Below are positions 56,840 through 64,000 of a stretch of DNA of 64,000 nucleotides, piece after piece. Numbering within the stretch: position 1 is the first letter of the stretch; each line of letters opens with the position of its first letter. A program made the position numbers and the translations under genes. Origin of the DNA: Pseudomonas mosselii. GTDB lineage: Bacteria > Pseudomonadota > Gammaproteobacteria > Pseudomonadales > Pseudomonadaceae. A model generated the notes under the pieces. The model did no database searches. It worked only from the letters and a program-made list of their open reading frames with translations, and had not been told where the DNA came from. Location of the stretch: NCBI RefSeq assembly GCF_005796105.1, contig NZ_VAUO01000002.1, positions 806,001-870,000 on the forward strand. Reading direction: 5' to 3'.

Positions 56840-57244
56840 ATGCTGAAGACCTTTGCTTTTGCAATGACGGCTACCGGCTTGGCCGTATTTTCAACGACTG
56901 CTTCGGCGGGCGAATATCAATCGTCTGTCATGCTGCCTGCTGTATTTGCAAAAAACTATGACTACACCGCCTATCTACCTGTCAAAGGGAGTCCACCTTC
57001 GAACGTCAACATATCCAACGTGACGTGGAACTGGTCAGTGGTGGGATGGCCAGATCAATTCTCCGTCCGACTTTGCGCAGGAACTGCCAGCAATTGCATC
57101 GATGTATCCAGGCAGCGCTCCAGCTCTACCAACTCGTTCTTCGCACACAATCCAAACAAACAGTTCTTTTACATCCTAAGAGCAGGTACGAATACTCTTG
57201 TGCCAGTGGGTGGTCAAGAAGGAAAAATTACGGTGCAGTGGTAA
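56840..57244 (+). CDS. FlhE-like secreted protein
   Basis: This 134-residue protein has signal peptide FAFAMTATGLAVFSTTASAG. The mature part resembles the flagellar accessory protein FlhE: WNWSVVGWPDQFSVRLCAGT, a second Cys in NCIDVSRQRS, FFAHNPNKQFFYILRAG and a C-terminal GQEGKITVQW. FlhE is a periplasmic protein of uncertain role in enteric flagella. This gene is isolated from any flagellar operon and lies in an AT-rich islet behind an XRE gene. The ATG at 56840 is used; ATG 56828 is an alternative. Confidence 0.65.
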   Translation: MLKTFAFAMTATGLAVFSTTASAGEYQSSVMLPAVFAKNYDYTAYLPVKGSPPSNVNISNVTWNWSVVGWPDQFSVRLCAGTASNCIDVSRQRSSSTNSFFAHNPNKQFFYILRAGTNTLVPVGGQEGKITVQW

Positions 57245-57246
57245 AA

Positions 57247-57275
57247 AATGGCGGGCTGCGATGCAGCCCGCCATT
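57247..57275 (-). terminator. bidirectional terminator between convergent genes
   Basis: The 13-bp stem AATGGCGGGCTGC/GCAGCCCGCCATT (57247-57259, 57263-57275) has a TTTTTT run on the minus strand side and a weaker one on the plus side. It serves the convergent gene pair around it. Confidence 0.85.
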
Positions 57276-57299
57276 CAGTAAAATCTGACGCAACCGTAA

Positions 57300-57785
57300 T
57301 TAATACCAGATATTCTTCATCTGCTTGTATCGAAGTGGCAGCGAGGAATTAAACTCGAGAAAACGTTCAAACGTCTGATCTGGACTTTCTCCTTGGGCTT
57401 TCCCTGATGCGTAGATATCCTGGTAGCCTCGTTTGGCGTACGCATTCATCTCAGCATAATAAATCATCGATTCCTTAGTCACTAACTCACCCGAGACAGT
57501 GAACCGGATCGCATCGGGGTCTGTGATATCGATCAAGGGACCGCCCAAATCATTCATGTATGACTTCATCACATCATCGGCATAACCATCACGATGCTTG
57601 GACATTCTAAGAATCTTCCCAATCTCGTCCGACCTATTCCCCCCCCGCGCTTCTACATCATTCACAGCACCTTGCAATATTGAAGAAAATGAAGACTCCT
57701 GGCTCTCAGGTTTTACTTGAGCCGAGACGAGCCGAAAACTTCCTACATCATCATTAATCCTCACAGCGCTCTCCTTTTCAAGCAC
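57300..57785 (-). CDS. hypothetical protein of the AT-rich islet
   Basis: This 161-residue protein has no recognised family. It has a hydrophilic Ser-rich N-terminus (DDVGSFRLVSAQVKPESQES), no signal peptide and no membrane helix. The middle and C-terminal parts are helical with many aromatic residues (ESMIYYAEMNAYAKRGYQDI, NSSLPLRYKQMKNIWY). Base composition is lower in GC than that of core genes, and a terminator follows. The N-terminus is reminiscent of secreted effector or secretion-apparatus proteins, but this is not strong. Confidence 0.6.
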   Translation of the reverse strand: MLEKESAVRINDDVGSFRLVSAQVKPESQESSFSSILQGAVNDVEARGGNRSDEIGKILRMSKHRDGYADDVMKSYMNDLGGPLIDITDPDAIRFTVSGELVTKESMIYYAEMNAYAKRGYQDIYASGKAQGESPDQTFERFLEFNSSLPLRYKQMKNIWY

Positions 57786-58021
57786 CTCTCATCCATGAGT
57801 GATATTTAACTTCTCATGCCGAACCAGTCCGACTATAAGTACGAAAAGCAAAATTCGCGCCACCTCTCTTTAGTGCCTGTTCTAGAGAGCCTGATAAGCA
57901 ATCAACATAAATTTATTGCCTCTCTACCGGCAAAAACATGCCGCTGCCGGGCAACTGCGCAGACAGCTAGGCGTTGTTGTGCGTTCGAGCAGTTGCACTG
58001 GCCAATACATGGCAGCGTTGT

Positions 58022-58321
58022 TCAGCGTACCGGTGTGGGCTCCGGCACCAAGCGTATTTCCACACGTTGCCCCAGGGCACGCGCGGCACTGGCCAAGGTA
58101 GCCAGCGTCATGCCGGTATCGTTCTGGTCCAGCGCACGGTCCACGGCTGTGCGGCTGGTGTGCATGCGCTCGGCCAGCACCTTCTTGCTGACCTTCTGCT
58201 GCGCCATGACTTGTGTGAGCTGCCAGGCGATCACCCGCTTGAGCGCCGCGGCGGTGACCTCCTCCAGAAAGCCTTCTTCGGCGAGAAAATCATCGAAGTC
58301 CGAACCGATGTGTGGGCTCAT
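58022..58321 (-). CDS. HigA/XRE-type antitoxin
   Basis: This 99-residue protein has an HTH domain in the C-terminal half (VIAWQLTQVMAQQKVSKKVL, AERMHTSRTAVDRALDQNDT, LATLASAARALGQRVEIRLV), the pattern of antitoxins paired with Gp49/HigB-type RelE-like toxins. The ATG at 58321 has AGGAG 9 bases upstream, located at the very end of the toxin remnant, as in normal toxin-antitoxin operons. The antitoxin looks intact; its toxin does not. Confidence 0.8.
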   Translation of the reverse strand: MSPHIGSDFDDFLAEEGFLEEVTAAALKRVIAWQLTQVMAQQKVSKKVLAERMHTSRTAVDRALDQNDTGMTLATLASAARALGQRVEIRLVPEPTPVR

Positions 58322-58326
58322 GTCAC

Positions 58327-58480
58327 TTAACTCCTGAGACTTGCCTTGCGTTGCCTGGCCAGTACGAGCTCGGCCGAGGGCGGCAGACAAGGCTTTCAAC
58401 CAAGCTCGCACAGGCTCGTTGCCAAGCTCACTGCGGAAAAACAGAACACGGAGTTGCTGATCTGACGAGGCCAAGTGCAC
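58327..58480 (-). pseudogene. HigB/Gp49-type toxin remnant with internal deletion
   Basis: From a GTG at 58480 the frame gives VHLASSDQQLRVLFFRSELG then NEPVRAWLKAL, the N-terminus of Gp49-like RelE toxins. A different frame near 58340-58385 gives PPSAELVLARQRKASLRS and a stop at 58327-58329, the usual toxin C-terminus. About 60 central codons, including the RNase core, are missing, and the two ends are out of frame. The promoter-proximal part may be kept because it leads into the antitoxin gene. Confidence 0.7.
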
Positions 58481-58558
58481 CAAAAAAGGTACTCCTATCA
58501 AGAGGGCCGTTACTGCCGGCTCATAGCTTGAACAAGGCCATGAAAAATGCAGCCTTTC

Positions 58559-58760
58559 GGCGTAATGCTGTTCACTTAAGATCGTCGGGGCCGCTTTGCG
58601 GCCCTTTCCGGCCGGTCCGGCGCCCCGGCAAGGCCGCTCCTACAGAGTCCGCGTGAGCCCATGAATGTTAGCTTGCGCAGTCGGTGTCGGAGCGGCCTTG
58701 CCGGGGCGCCGTCCGGCCGCGATGGGCTGCGAAGCAGCCCTAAGTGAACGGTATTACGCC
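58559..58760. repeat. inverted repeat enclosing two opposed REP units
   Basis: Outer arms 58559-58578 (GGCGTAATGCTGTTCACTTA) and 58741-58760 (TAAGTGAACGGTATTACGCC) match at 18 of 20 positions as reverse complements. Inside are two REP units in opposite orientation (58586-58645 and 58686-58740), both with GGCGCC and GGCCGG cores. The whole 202-bp structure resembles a BIME or non-autonomous element at the right edge of the islet. Confidence 0.65.
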
Positions 58761-58794
58761 TTTCGGCGGCATCAACCAGTCAGCTACGTCCCAA

Positions 58795-59772
58795 TCAGGC
58801 GTGGGTCAATGCCTCGAACCCTGCCCGAATCTTCTCCTCCGGCAGCTCATCGGCAATGAACACCATCACGCTCTCGCGCACCTCGCCCTCCTTCCATTCG
58901 GTGTCCCAGTCGAAGCCGTACAACTTGAGCACTCCCTGAAACACCAGACGGCGGTCTTCGCCGGCGATGTTCAGCACGCCCTTGTAGCGCAGCAGCTGCT
59001 GACCATGCTCCTCCAGCAGCGCGTTCATGAAGTCGCTGAGGCGGTCGATATCCAGCGCGGTCTGGGTGCGCAGCACCAAGGTCGAAATCCGGTCCGGGGT
59101 AGCTGGCTTGAGCAGCGGGCGCAGCACCGGCTTGAGGCTGATGCCCAGGTCCGGGTTGAGGTTGAAGCCACGTACATCAAGCAGCTCGGCCAGATCGATA
59201 CGGCCATGCTCGACCACGCGGATCGCCGCGCGACCGTTGATCCGCGCCAGGCGCTCGCGCAGGGCCTCGACCGCCTCGGGCTCGGCAAGGTCGGTCTTGC
59301 TCAGCAGCAGGCGGTCAGCAAAGCCCACCTGGGCCTGGGCAATGGCCTGGGTCAGGTGCAGCTCGGCGTGCACGGCATCGACCAGGGTGATGATGCCATC
59401 CAGGATATAGCGCTCGCGCAGTTCTTCGTCGATGAAGAAGGTCTGCGCCACTGGCGCAGGGTCGGCAAGACCGGTGCACTCGATCACAAGGCGGTCGAAG
59501 GCGATTTCGCCTGCGTCCAGGCGTTCGAGCAGCAGGTACAAAGCGCGGGTCAGGTCGCCATGAATACTGCAGCAGACGCAGCCGTTGGCCAGGGTCATGA
59601 CCTGCACCGGTGCATCGCCCAGCATTTGGCTGTCGATGCCGGCCTCGCTGAACTCGTTCTCGATCACAGCGAGCTTCAGGCCGTGCTCGGCCTTGAGCAT
59701 GTGTTTGAGCAGGGTGGTCTTGCCGGCGCCAAGAAAGCCGGTCAGCACGGTTACGGGAATCGGCGTTTGCAC
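58795..59772 (-). CDS. yjiA: YjiA/CobW-family GTPase (metal-chaperone type)
   Basis: This 325-residue protein has P-loop GFLGAGKTTLLKHML, the metal-binding motif NGCVCCSIHGDL (CxCC), ECTGLADPAPVAQTF, the G4-like SKTD and a C-terminal CobW_C domain (LLRYKGVLNIAGEDRRLVFQ). Family members load metals such as zinc or cobalt into target proteins. The GTG at 59772 has AGGAG 8 bases upstream; a longer frame to 59823 would run across a hairpin. It lies downstream of yjiX and a BtsT/CstA-type transporter, as in E. coli yjiY-yjiX-yjiA. Confidence 0.92.
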   Translation of the reverse strand: MQTPIPVTVLTGFLGAGKTTLLKHMLKAEHGLKLAVIENEFSEAGIDSQMLGDAPVQVMTLANGCVCCSIHGDLTRALYLLLERLDAGEIAFDRLVIECTGLADPAPVAQTFFIDEELRERYILDGIITLVDAVHAELHLTQAIAQAQVGFADRLLLSKTDLAEPEAVEALRERLARINGRAAIRVVEHGRIDLAELLDVRGFNLNPDLGISLKPVLRPLLKPATPDRISTLVLRTQTALDIDRLSDFMNALLEEHGQQLLRYKGVLNIAGEDRRLVFQGVLKLYGFDWDTEWKEGEVRESVMVFIADELPEEKIRAGFEALTHA

Positions 59773-59786
59773 GCGTAGGTCTCCTG

Positions 59787-59824
59787 AAAACGAAAGTGGG
59801 AGCCCGGTTGCCCGGGCTCCCACT
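59787..59824 (-). terminator. hairpin between yjiX and yjiA
   Basis: A perfect 13-bp stem AGTGGGAGCCCGG/CCGGGCTCCCACT (59795-59807, 59812-59824) with a TTGC loop is followed on the minus strand by TTTCGTTTTC. It is an intra-operon terminator or attenuator that should reduce yjiA expression relative to the transporter. Confidence 0.7.
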
Positions 59825-59844
59825 GGATCACATCTGTCGCGAGT

Positions 59845-60042
59845 TCAACAGCACTTGGGCCCGGACTTGCCACCGTAACGCGCTTCTTGTCGTTCGCGGA
59901 AGAACGCTTCGTAGCTCATCACCGGCTTGTCCGGGTGTTTGTTCTGCATGTGCTCGACATAGTTGTCGTAGTCGGGCATCCCGACCATCAGGCGGGCTGC
60001 CTGCCCCAGGTATTTACCCAGTCGACCCAGGTCGTTGAACAT
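59845..60042 (-). CDS. yjiX: YbdD/YjiX-family small protein
   Basis: This 65-residue protein begins [20 protein letters not shown] and contains [20 protein letters not shown] and [15 protein letters not shown], the family signature. It ends in a Cys-Cys pair (GPKCC). YbdD/YjiX proteins are encoded next to CstA/BtsT transporters and are thought to assist them. It lies 13 bases after the transporter gene. Confidence 0.95.
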   Translation of the reverse strand: MFNDLGRLGKYLGQAARLMVGMPDYDNYVEHMQNKHPDKPVMSYEAFFRERQEARYGGKSGPKCC

Positions 60043-60055
60043 CGTGGCAGTCCTC

Positions 60056-62122
60056 TCAAGCGTCAGGCAAAGCCTGGAACGGGGTTTCTTTGTCGCTGCG
60101 TTCCTTGCGGCCGAGGGCGGCGAGGCCGACCTTGACGGCGAAGAACAGCACGCTGAACACCACCACCAGGAACAGCACGGTCAGGCCGGCGTTGGTGTAG
60201 GCGTTGAAGATCACATGCTGCATCTGCCCGATGTCCTTGGCCGGCGCAAGAACCTGGCCGGCATCTAGCGCGGTGCTGTACTTCTTGGCCAGGGCCAGGA
60301 AGCCAACGGCTGGGTTCGGGTCGAACAGCTTGATCAGGCCTGCGGTGGTGGTGCAGATCAACAGCCACACAGCCGGCAGCAGGGTGACCCAGACATAGCG
60401 CTGACGCTTCATCTTGATCAGTACCACGGTACCCAGCATCAGCGCGATACCGGCCAGCATCTGGTTGGAGATGCCAAACAGCGGCCACAGGGTATTGATA
60501 CCGCCCAACGGATCGATCACGCCCTGGTACAGCAGGTAGCCCCACAGCGCCACGCAACCTGCGGTGCCGATCAGGTTGGCGGTCCACGACTCGGTGCGTT
60601 TGAGCGCCGGTACGAAGCTGCCCAGCAGGTCTTGCAGCATGAAGCGTCCGGCACGGGTACCGGCGTCCACGGCGGTGAGGATGAACAGGGCTTCGAACAG
60701 AATCGCGAAGTGGTACCAGAAGGCCATGGTGTTCTCACCCGGCAGCACCTGATGCAGGATCTGCGCGATACCGACCGCCAGCGTCGGAGCACCACCGGCA
60801 CGCGCCAGGATGGTGTGCTCGCCGATATCACGGGCGGTGGCCTCAAGCTGCTCGGGGGTAATCATGAAGCCCCAGCTGCTGACGGTTTGCGCCACCGAAG
60901 CGACATCTGCGCCGACCACAGCGGCGGGGCTGTTCATGGCGAAGTACACGCCCGGTTCGATCACCGACGCGGCGACCATGGCCATGATCGCGACGAACGA
61001 CTCCATCAACATACCGCCGTAACCGATGTAACGGGCGTTGGTTTCGTTGTCCAGCAGCTTCGGCGTGGTCCCCGAGGAGATCAGCGCGTGGAAGCCAGAC
61101 ACCGCACCGCAGGCGATGGTGATGAACAGGAACGGGAACAGGGTGCCTTTCCAGACCGGGCCGGAGCCATCGGTGAACTGGGTCAGCGCCGGCATCTTAA
61201 GCTCAGGCGCGATGATCAGGATGCCGATCGCCAGGCCCACGATGGTGCCGATCTTGAGGAAGGTCGAGAGGTAGTCACGCGGCGCCAGTACCAGCCATAC
61301 CGGCAGCACGGCGGCGACGAAGCCATAGCCCACGAGCATCCAGGTGATCTGTACGCCGGTGAAGGTGAACGCCGGGCCCCAGACCGGATCTGCGGCGATT
61401 TGGCCACCCAGCCAGATCGACAGCAGCAGCAGGACCACGCCGATGACCGAGATCTCGCCGATGCGGCCCGGGCGGATGAAGCGCATGTAGATGCCCATGA
61501 ACATCGCGATCGGGATGGTCGCCATCACCGTGAACATGCCCCATGGGCTCTCGGCCAGGGCCTTGACCACGATCAGCGCCAGCACCGCGAGGATGATGAT
61601 CATGATCAGGAAGCAACCGAACAGGGCGATGGTGCCGGGAATGCGGCCCATCTCCTCGCGCACCATGTCTCCCAGGGAGCGACCGTTGCGTCGGGTGGAG
61701 AGGAACAGGACCATGAAGTCCTGCACCGCACCGGCCAGCACCACGCCTGCGATCAGCCACAACGTACCGGGCAGGTAGCCCATCTGCGCAGCGAGTACCG
61801 GGCCTACGAGCGGGCCGGCGCCGGCGATGGCGGCGAAGTGGTGACCGAAGAGGATGTGCTTGTTGGTCGGGACGTAGTCCAGGCCATCGTTGTTGAGTAC
61901 CGCAGGCGTGGCCCGACGGGGGTCGAGCTGCATGACCTTGGTGGCGATGAACAGGCTGTAGTAGCGATAGGCGACCAAGTAGATGGCCACTGCCGCAACC
62001 ACGATCCACAAGGCGTTGATCGCCTCGCCGCGACGCAGGGCGACCACACCCAGCGCGCAGGCCCCTATGACTGCCAGCGCCAGCCACGGAATGTGGCGTA
62101 GCAGGCTATTATTGTTGTTCAT
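60056..62122 (-). CDS. CstA-family carbon starvation/pyruvate transporter (BtsT-like)
   Basis: This 688-residue polytopic protein has about 16-18 helices. The CstA domain is clear ([60 protein letters not shown]). E. coli relatives CstA and BtsT import peptides or pyruvate with protons. The association with yjiX and yjiA favours the BtsT (YjiY) subgroup. It is the first gene of the three-gene operon, divergent from the PilZ gene. Confidence 0.93.
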   Translation of the reverse strand: MNNNNSLLRHIPWLALAVIGACALGVVALRRGEAINALWIVVAAVAIYLVAYRYYSLFIATKVMQLDPRRATPAVLNNDGLDYVPTNKHILFGHHFAAIAGAGPLVGPVLAAQMGYLPGTLWLIAGVVLAGAVQDFMVLFLSTRRNGRSLGDMVREEMGRIPGTIALFGCFLIMIIILAVLALIVVKALAESPWGMFTVMATIPIAMFMGIYMRFIRPGRIGEISVIGVVLLLLSIWLGGQIAADPVWGPAFTFTGVQITWMLVGYGFVAAVLPVWLVLAPRDYLSTFLKIGTIVGLAIGILIIAPELKMPALTQFTDGSGPVWKGTLFPFLFITIACGAVSGFHALISSGTTPKLLDNETNARYIGYGGMLMESFVAIMAMVAASVIEPGVYFAMNSPAAVVGADVASVAQTVSSWGFMITPEQLEATARDIGEHTILARAGGAPTLAVGIAQILHQVLPGENTMAFWYHFAILFEALFILTAVDAGTRAGRFMLQDLLGSFVPALKRTESWTANLIGTAGCVALWGYLLYQGVIDPLGGINTLWPLFGISNQMLAGIALMLGTVVLIKMKRQRYVWVTLLPAVWLLICTTTAGLIKLFDPNPAVGFLALAKKYSTALDAGQVLAPAKDIGQMQHVIFNAYTNAGLTVLFLVVVFSVLFFAVKVGLAALGRKERSDKETPFQALPDA

Positions 62123-62287
62123 GGTTTACTTCCAGCTGGTGGATTGGAAAGACCGCCCATCGAGTCTAGGGCGTGTCATCGCGCATTGCCACACTTGCTT
62201 TGGTCTAGAGCCTCTGCGGCCAGATTGCGTTACCTGCTACAGCGACATCACCCACTCTAGTCAGGTTGAACCCCCGAGGACTTTTGC

Positions 62288-62656
62288 ATGAGCGACCACG
62301 ACGAACGCCGCCGTTTCCAGCGCATCGCCTTCGATGCTCCCACCGAACTGCGCCAGGGCGAACGCAGCTGGCCGGTAAAGCTGCTCGACCTGTCACTCAA
62401 AGGCTTGCTCATAGAACGCCCCTCCCCCTGGGACGCCGACCTGTCACAGGACTTCGAGGCCACCATCCGTCTCAACGACAAGAAGACCCTGGTGCACATG
62501 CAGGTGGAGCTTCGCCACGAAGAGCCCACGCGCCTTGGCTTCATCTGTCTTTATATCGATGTCGATTCGATGACTCATTTGCACCGTTTGGTGGAACTGA
62601 ACGTGGGCGACAGCACCGAAATGATGCGCGAACTGCGGGAATTGATCGAAGATTGA
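62288..62656 (+). CDS. mapZ: single-domain PilZ c-di-GMP receptor (MapZ/PA4608-like)
   Basis: This 122-residue protein is essentially one PilZ domain with both c-di-GMP motifs: RRRFQR near the N-terminus (Arg8 and Arg12) and DLSLKG (Asp34, Ser36, Gly39). The C-terminal part, DVDSMTHLHRLVELNVGDST, resembles PA4608 of P. aeruginosa, a monomer known as MapZ that inhibits the chemotaxis methyltransferase CheR1. It is encoded 7.6 kb from morA, a likely source of the second messenger. Confidence 0.85.
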   Translation: MSDHDERRRFQRIAFDAPTELRQGERSWPVKLLDLSLKGLLIERPSPWDADLSQDFEATIRLNDKKTLVHMQVELRHEEPTRLGFICLYIDVDSMTHLHRLVELNVGDSTEMMRELRELIED

Positions 62657-62838
62657 AATCTCTTAGCTTGCTAAGAAATCCTCCCCGAAGTGTTTCCTGA
62701 CTACTCAGGCAGCTTATTGAGGGCTGCCTGACGTGTTGTACACACCCACCTCGTACCGAACAGACTGAGTTGGAACGCATTCTGCATCCAGGGAAAGGGT
62801 CACCTGGCGGCACTACTGTGCGCGTTACAATCAAAAAC

Positions 62839-62848
62839 TTGTATACAA
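62839..62848. promoter_or_regulatory. TTGTATACAA palindrome upstream of the NCS2 permease
   Basis: A perfect 10-bp palindrome, TTGTATACAA, lies in an AT-rich segment 71 bases before the permease ATG. Such sites are typical operators of GntR/FadR-type repressors, so the permease is probably controlled by a regulator encoded outside the window. Confidence 0.5.
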
Positions 62849-62919
62849 TTTATATGGCAATCGGATGCACGCTTTGCCTACAGTAGTCCCACAACAATAA
62901 AACCCCGAGAGCCTGCTCC

Positions 62920-64000
62920 ATGACTACGTCCACCAGCACGTCTCCCTCCCAACGCCCCGAGGACGAGAACCTCGGGCTTGGGGCCAACCTGGCCTACGGG
63001 CTCCAGCACGTCCTGACCATGTATGGCGGGATCGTCGCCGTCCCGCTGATCCTGGGCCAAGCCGCAGGCCTCACGCCTGCGCAAATCGGCCTACTGATCG
63101 CCGCCTCGCTGTTCGCCGGGGGCTTGGCGACGCTGCTGCAAACGCTTGGACTGCCGTTCTTCGGCTGCCAGTTGCCGCTGGTACAAGGCGTGTCGTTCGC
63201 TGGGGTGGCGACCATGGGCGCGATCATCAGCAGTGAAGGTGGCGGTGGCTTGCCGGGCGTGCTGGGGGCAGTCATGGCGGCTTCGCTGATCGGTTTGCTG
63301 ATCACTCCGGTGTTCTCGCGTATCACCAAGTTCTTCCCGCCGCTGGTAACCGGTATCGTCATCACCACCATCGGCCTGACCCTCATGCCGGTGGCCGCAC
63401 GCTGGGTAATGGGCGGCAACAGCGCCTCGCCGGAATTCGGCAGCGTAGCCAACATCGGCTTGGCCGCCCTGACCTTCGCCATCGTGCTGCTGCTGAGTAA
63501 GCTGGGTAGCGCGAGCATTTCGCGCCTGTCGATCCTGCTGGCGATGGTGGTCGGTACGCTGATCGCCTGGGCGCTGGGCATGGCCGATTTCAGCACGGTC
63601 AACGAAGGCCCGATGTTCGCCTTCCCAACCCCGTTCCACTTCGGCATGCCGACCTTCCACATCGCCGCGATCCTGTCGATGTGCATCGTGATCATGGTGA
63701 CTCTGGTGGAAACCTCGGCCGACATCCTCGCCGTCGGCGAAATCATCGACACCAAGGTCGACTCCAAACGCCTGGGCAACGGCCTGCGCGCCGACATGGC
63801 CTCAAGCATCCTGGCGCCGATTTTCGGCTCGTTCACGCAAAGTGCGTTCGCCCAGAACGTCGGCCTGGTGGCCGTGACCGGGGTCAAGAGCCGCTACGTG
63901 GTCGCCACCGGTGGTGTGATCCTGGTCGTGCTGGGCTTGCTGCCGATCATGGGCCGGGTCATCGCAGCGGTGCCTACGCCGGTACTCGGTGGTGCGGGCA
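62920..64000 (+). CDS. NCS2-family nucleobase (xanthine/urate/uracil) permease, 3'-truncated by the window edge
   Basis: The open frame from the ATG at 62920 to the window end encodes 360 residues. Hydrophobic segments and the NCS2 patterns are clear: NLAYGLQHVLTMYGGIVAVP, LVQGVSFAGVATMGAI, LVETSADILAVGEI and the motif QSAFAQNVGLVAVTGVKSRY. The usual QNNG of xanthine/urate carriers is QNVG here. It imports a purine or pyrimidine base with protons. About 100 or more C-terminal residues are missing. Confidence 0.9.
   Translation, partial: MTTSTSTSPSQRPEDENLGLGANLAYGLQHVLTMYGGIVAVPLILGQAAGLTPAQIGLLIAASLFAGGLATLLQTLGLPFFGCQLPLVQGVSFAGVATMGAIISSEGGGGLPGVLGAVMAASLIGLLITPVFSRITKFFPPLVTGIVITTIGLTLMPVAARWVMGGNSASPEFGSVANIGLAALTFAIVLLLSKLGSASISRLSILLAMVVGTLIAWALGMADFSTVNEGPMFAFPTPFHFGMPTFHIAAILSMCIVIMVTLVETSADILAVGEIIDTKVDSKRLGNGLRADMASSILAPIFGSFTQSAFAQNVGLVAVTGVKSRYVVATGGVILVVLGLLPIMGRVIAAVPTPVLGGAG

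Noticed and set aside
57816-58337. 173-codon open frame on the plus strand
   Set aside because: It is antisense to the HigA-type antitoxin, Cys/Ser/Arg-rich and without any domain.
58322-58501. N-terminal extension of the antitoxin to 159 residues
   Set aside because: The extra 60 residues are the N-terminus of a RelE-like toxin read through a deletion junction. The antitoxin has its own ATG and AGGAG.

Overview
The window looks like chromosomal DNA of a Pseudomonas putida-group bacterium. It is GC-rich, carries many short palindromic REP-type repeats, and its gene order (lolB-ispE-tRNA-Gln-prs-rplY-pth-ychF; rplU-rpmA-obgE-proB; mksFEB; gdhA; ettA; morA-glyA; a BtsT/CstA-YjiX-YjiA block; a MapZ-like PilZ gene) is the one I recall for that group. 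Almost every long stretch is a recognisable gene. About 60 protein genes, two tRNAs, several terminators and many REP elements are annotated. Assignments rest on reading the translations; no database search was run.

Layout. 1-6.3 kb: housekeeping block (TPR protein, lolB, ispE, tRNA-Gln, prs, rplY, pth, ychF). 6.4-9.9 kb: an NTF2-like protein, an NCS1 permease and an aldehyde dehydrogenase. 10-25.2 kb: the accessory part of the core, with two paralogous DUF3077 genes behind matching leaders, a DUF3422 remnant, a MscS-type channel, the alkA-ada alkylation-repair pair, a FecI/FecR pair without a receptor, two MFS exporters, an orphan FecR, tRNA-Met, a LysE exporter with a divergent LysR regulator, an M15-type peptidase and an unknown secreted protein. 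25.2-31.5 kb: rimI and holD, divergent from the condensin operon mksF-mksE-mksB. 31.6-37.5 kb: creA, proB, obgE, rpmA and rplU, divergent from ispB; then a YjdM-like Zn-ribbon protein and a small protein behind a strong Fur box. 37.6-42.5 kb: fklB, a DUF6482 gene, a YqhA gene, an unknown gene and a Lon-like AAA protease. 42.7-46.3 kb: DUF3015 and DUF4105 proteins, a lipoprotein and a GreA/GreB-like factor. 46.7-50.6 kb: gdhA, ettA and an unknown Cys-pair protein. 50.8-56.2 kb: morA (c-di-GMP enzyme) and glyA. 56.25-58.8 kb: a lower-GC accessory islet (XRE regulator, FlhE-like secreted protein, unknown protein, HigA-type antitoxin with a collapsed toxin gene, a REP-filled inverted repeat). 58.8-64 kb: YjiA GTPase, YjiX, BtsT/CstA-type transporter, PilZ/MapZ-like receptor and the start of an NCS2 nucleobase permease.

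The strongest less-described signals are four. (1) Two DUF3077 loci 14 kb apart share not only the protein but a promoter-proximal block and a hairpin-forming 5' leader. (2) The 56.25-58.8 kb islet has a duplicated leader motif flanking its XRE gene and a toxin gene reduced to its two ends. (3) A roughly 90-bp element with perfect 15-bp inverted ends and 6-bp flanking direct repeats lies just beyond tRNA-Met. (4) Cell-surface signalling parts occur without partners (FecIR without a receptor, FecR without a sigma factor).
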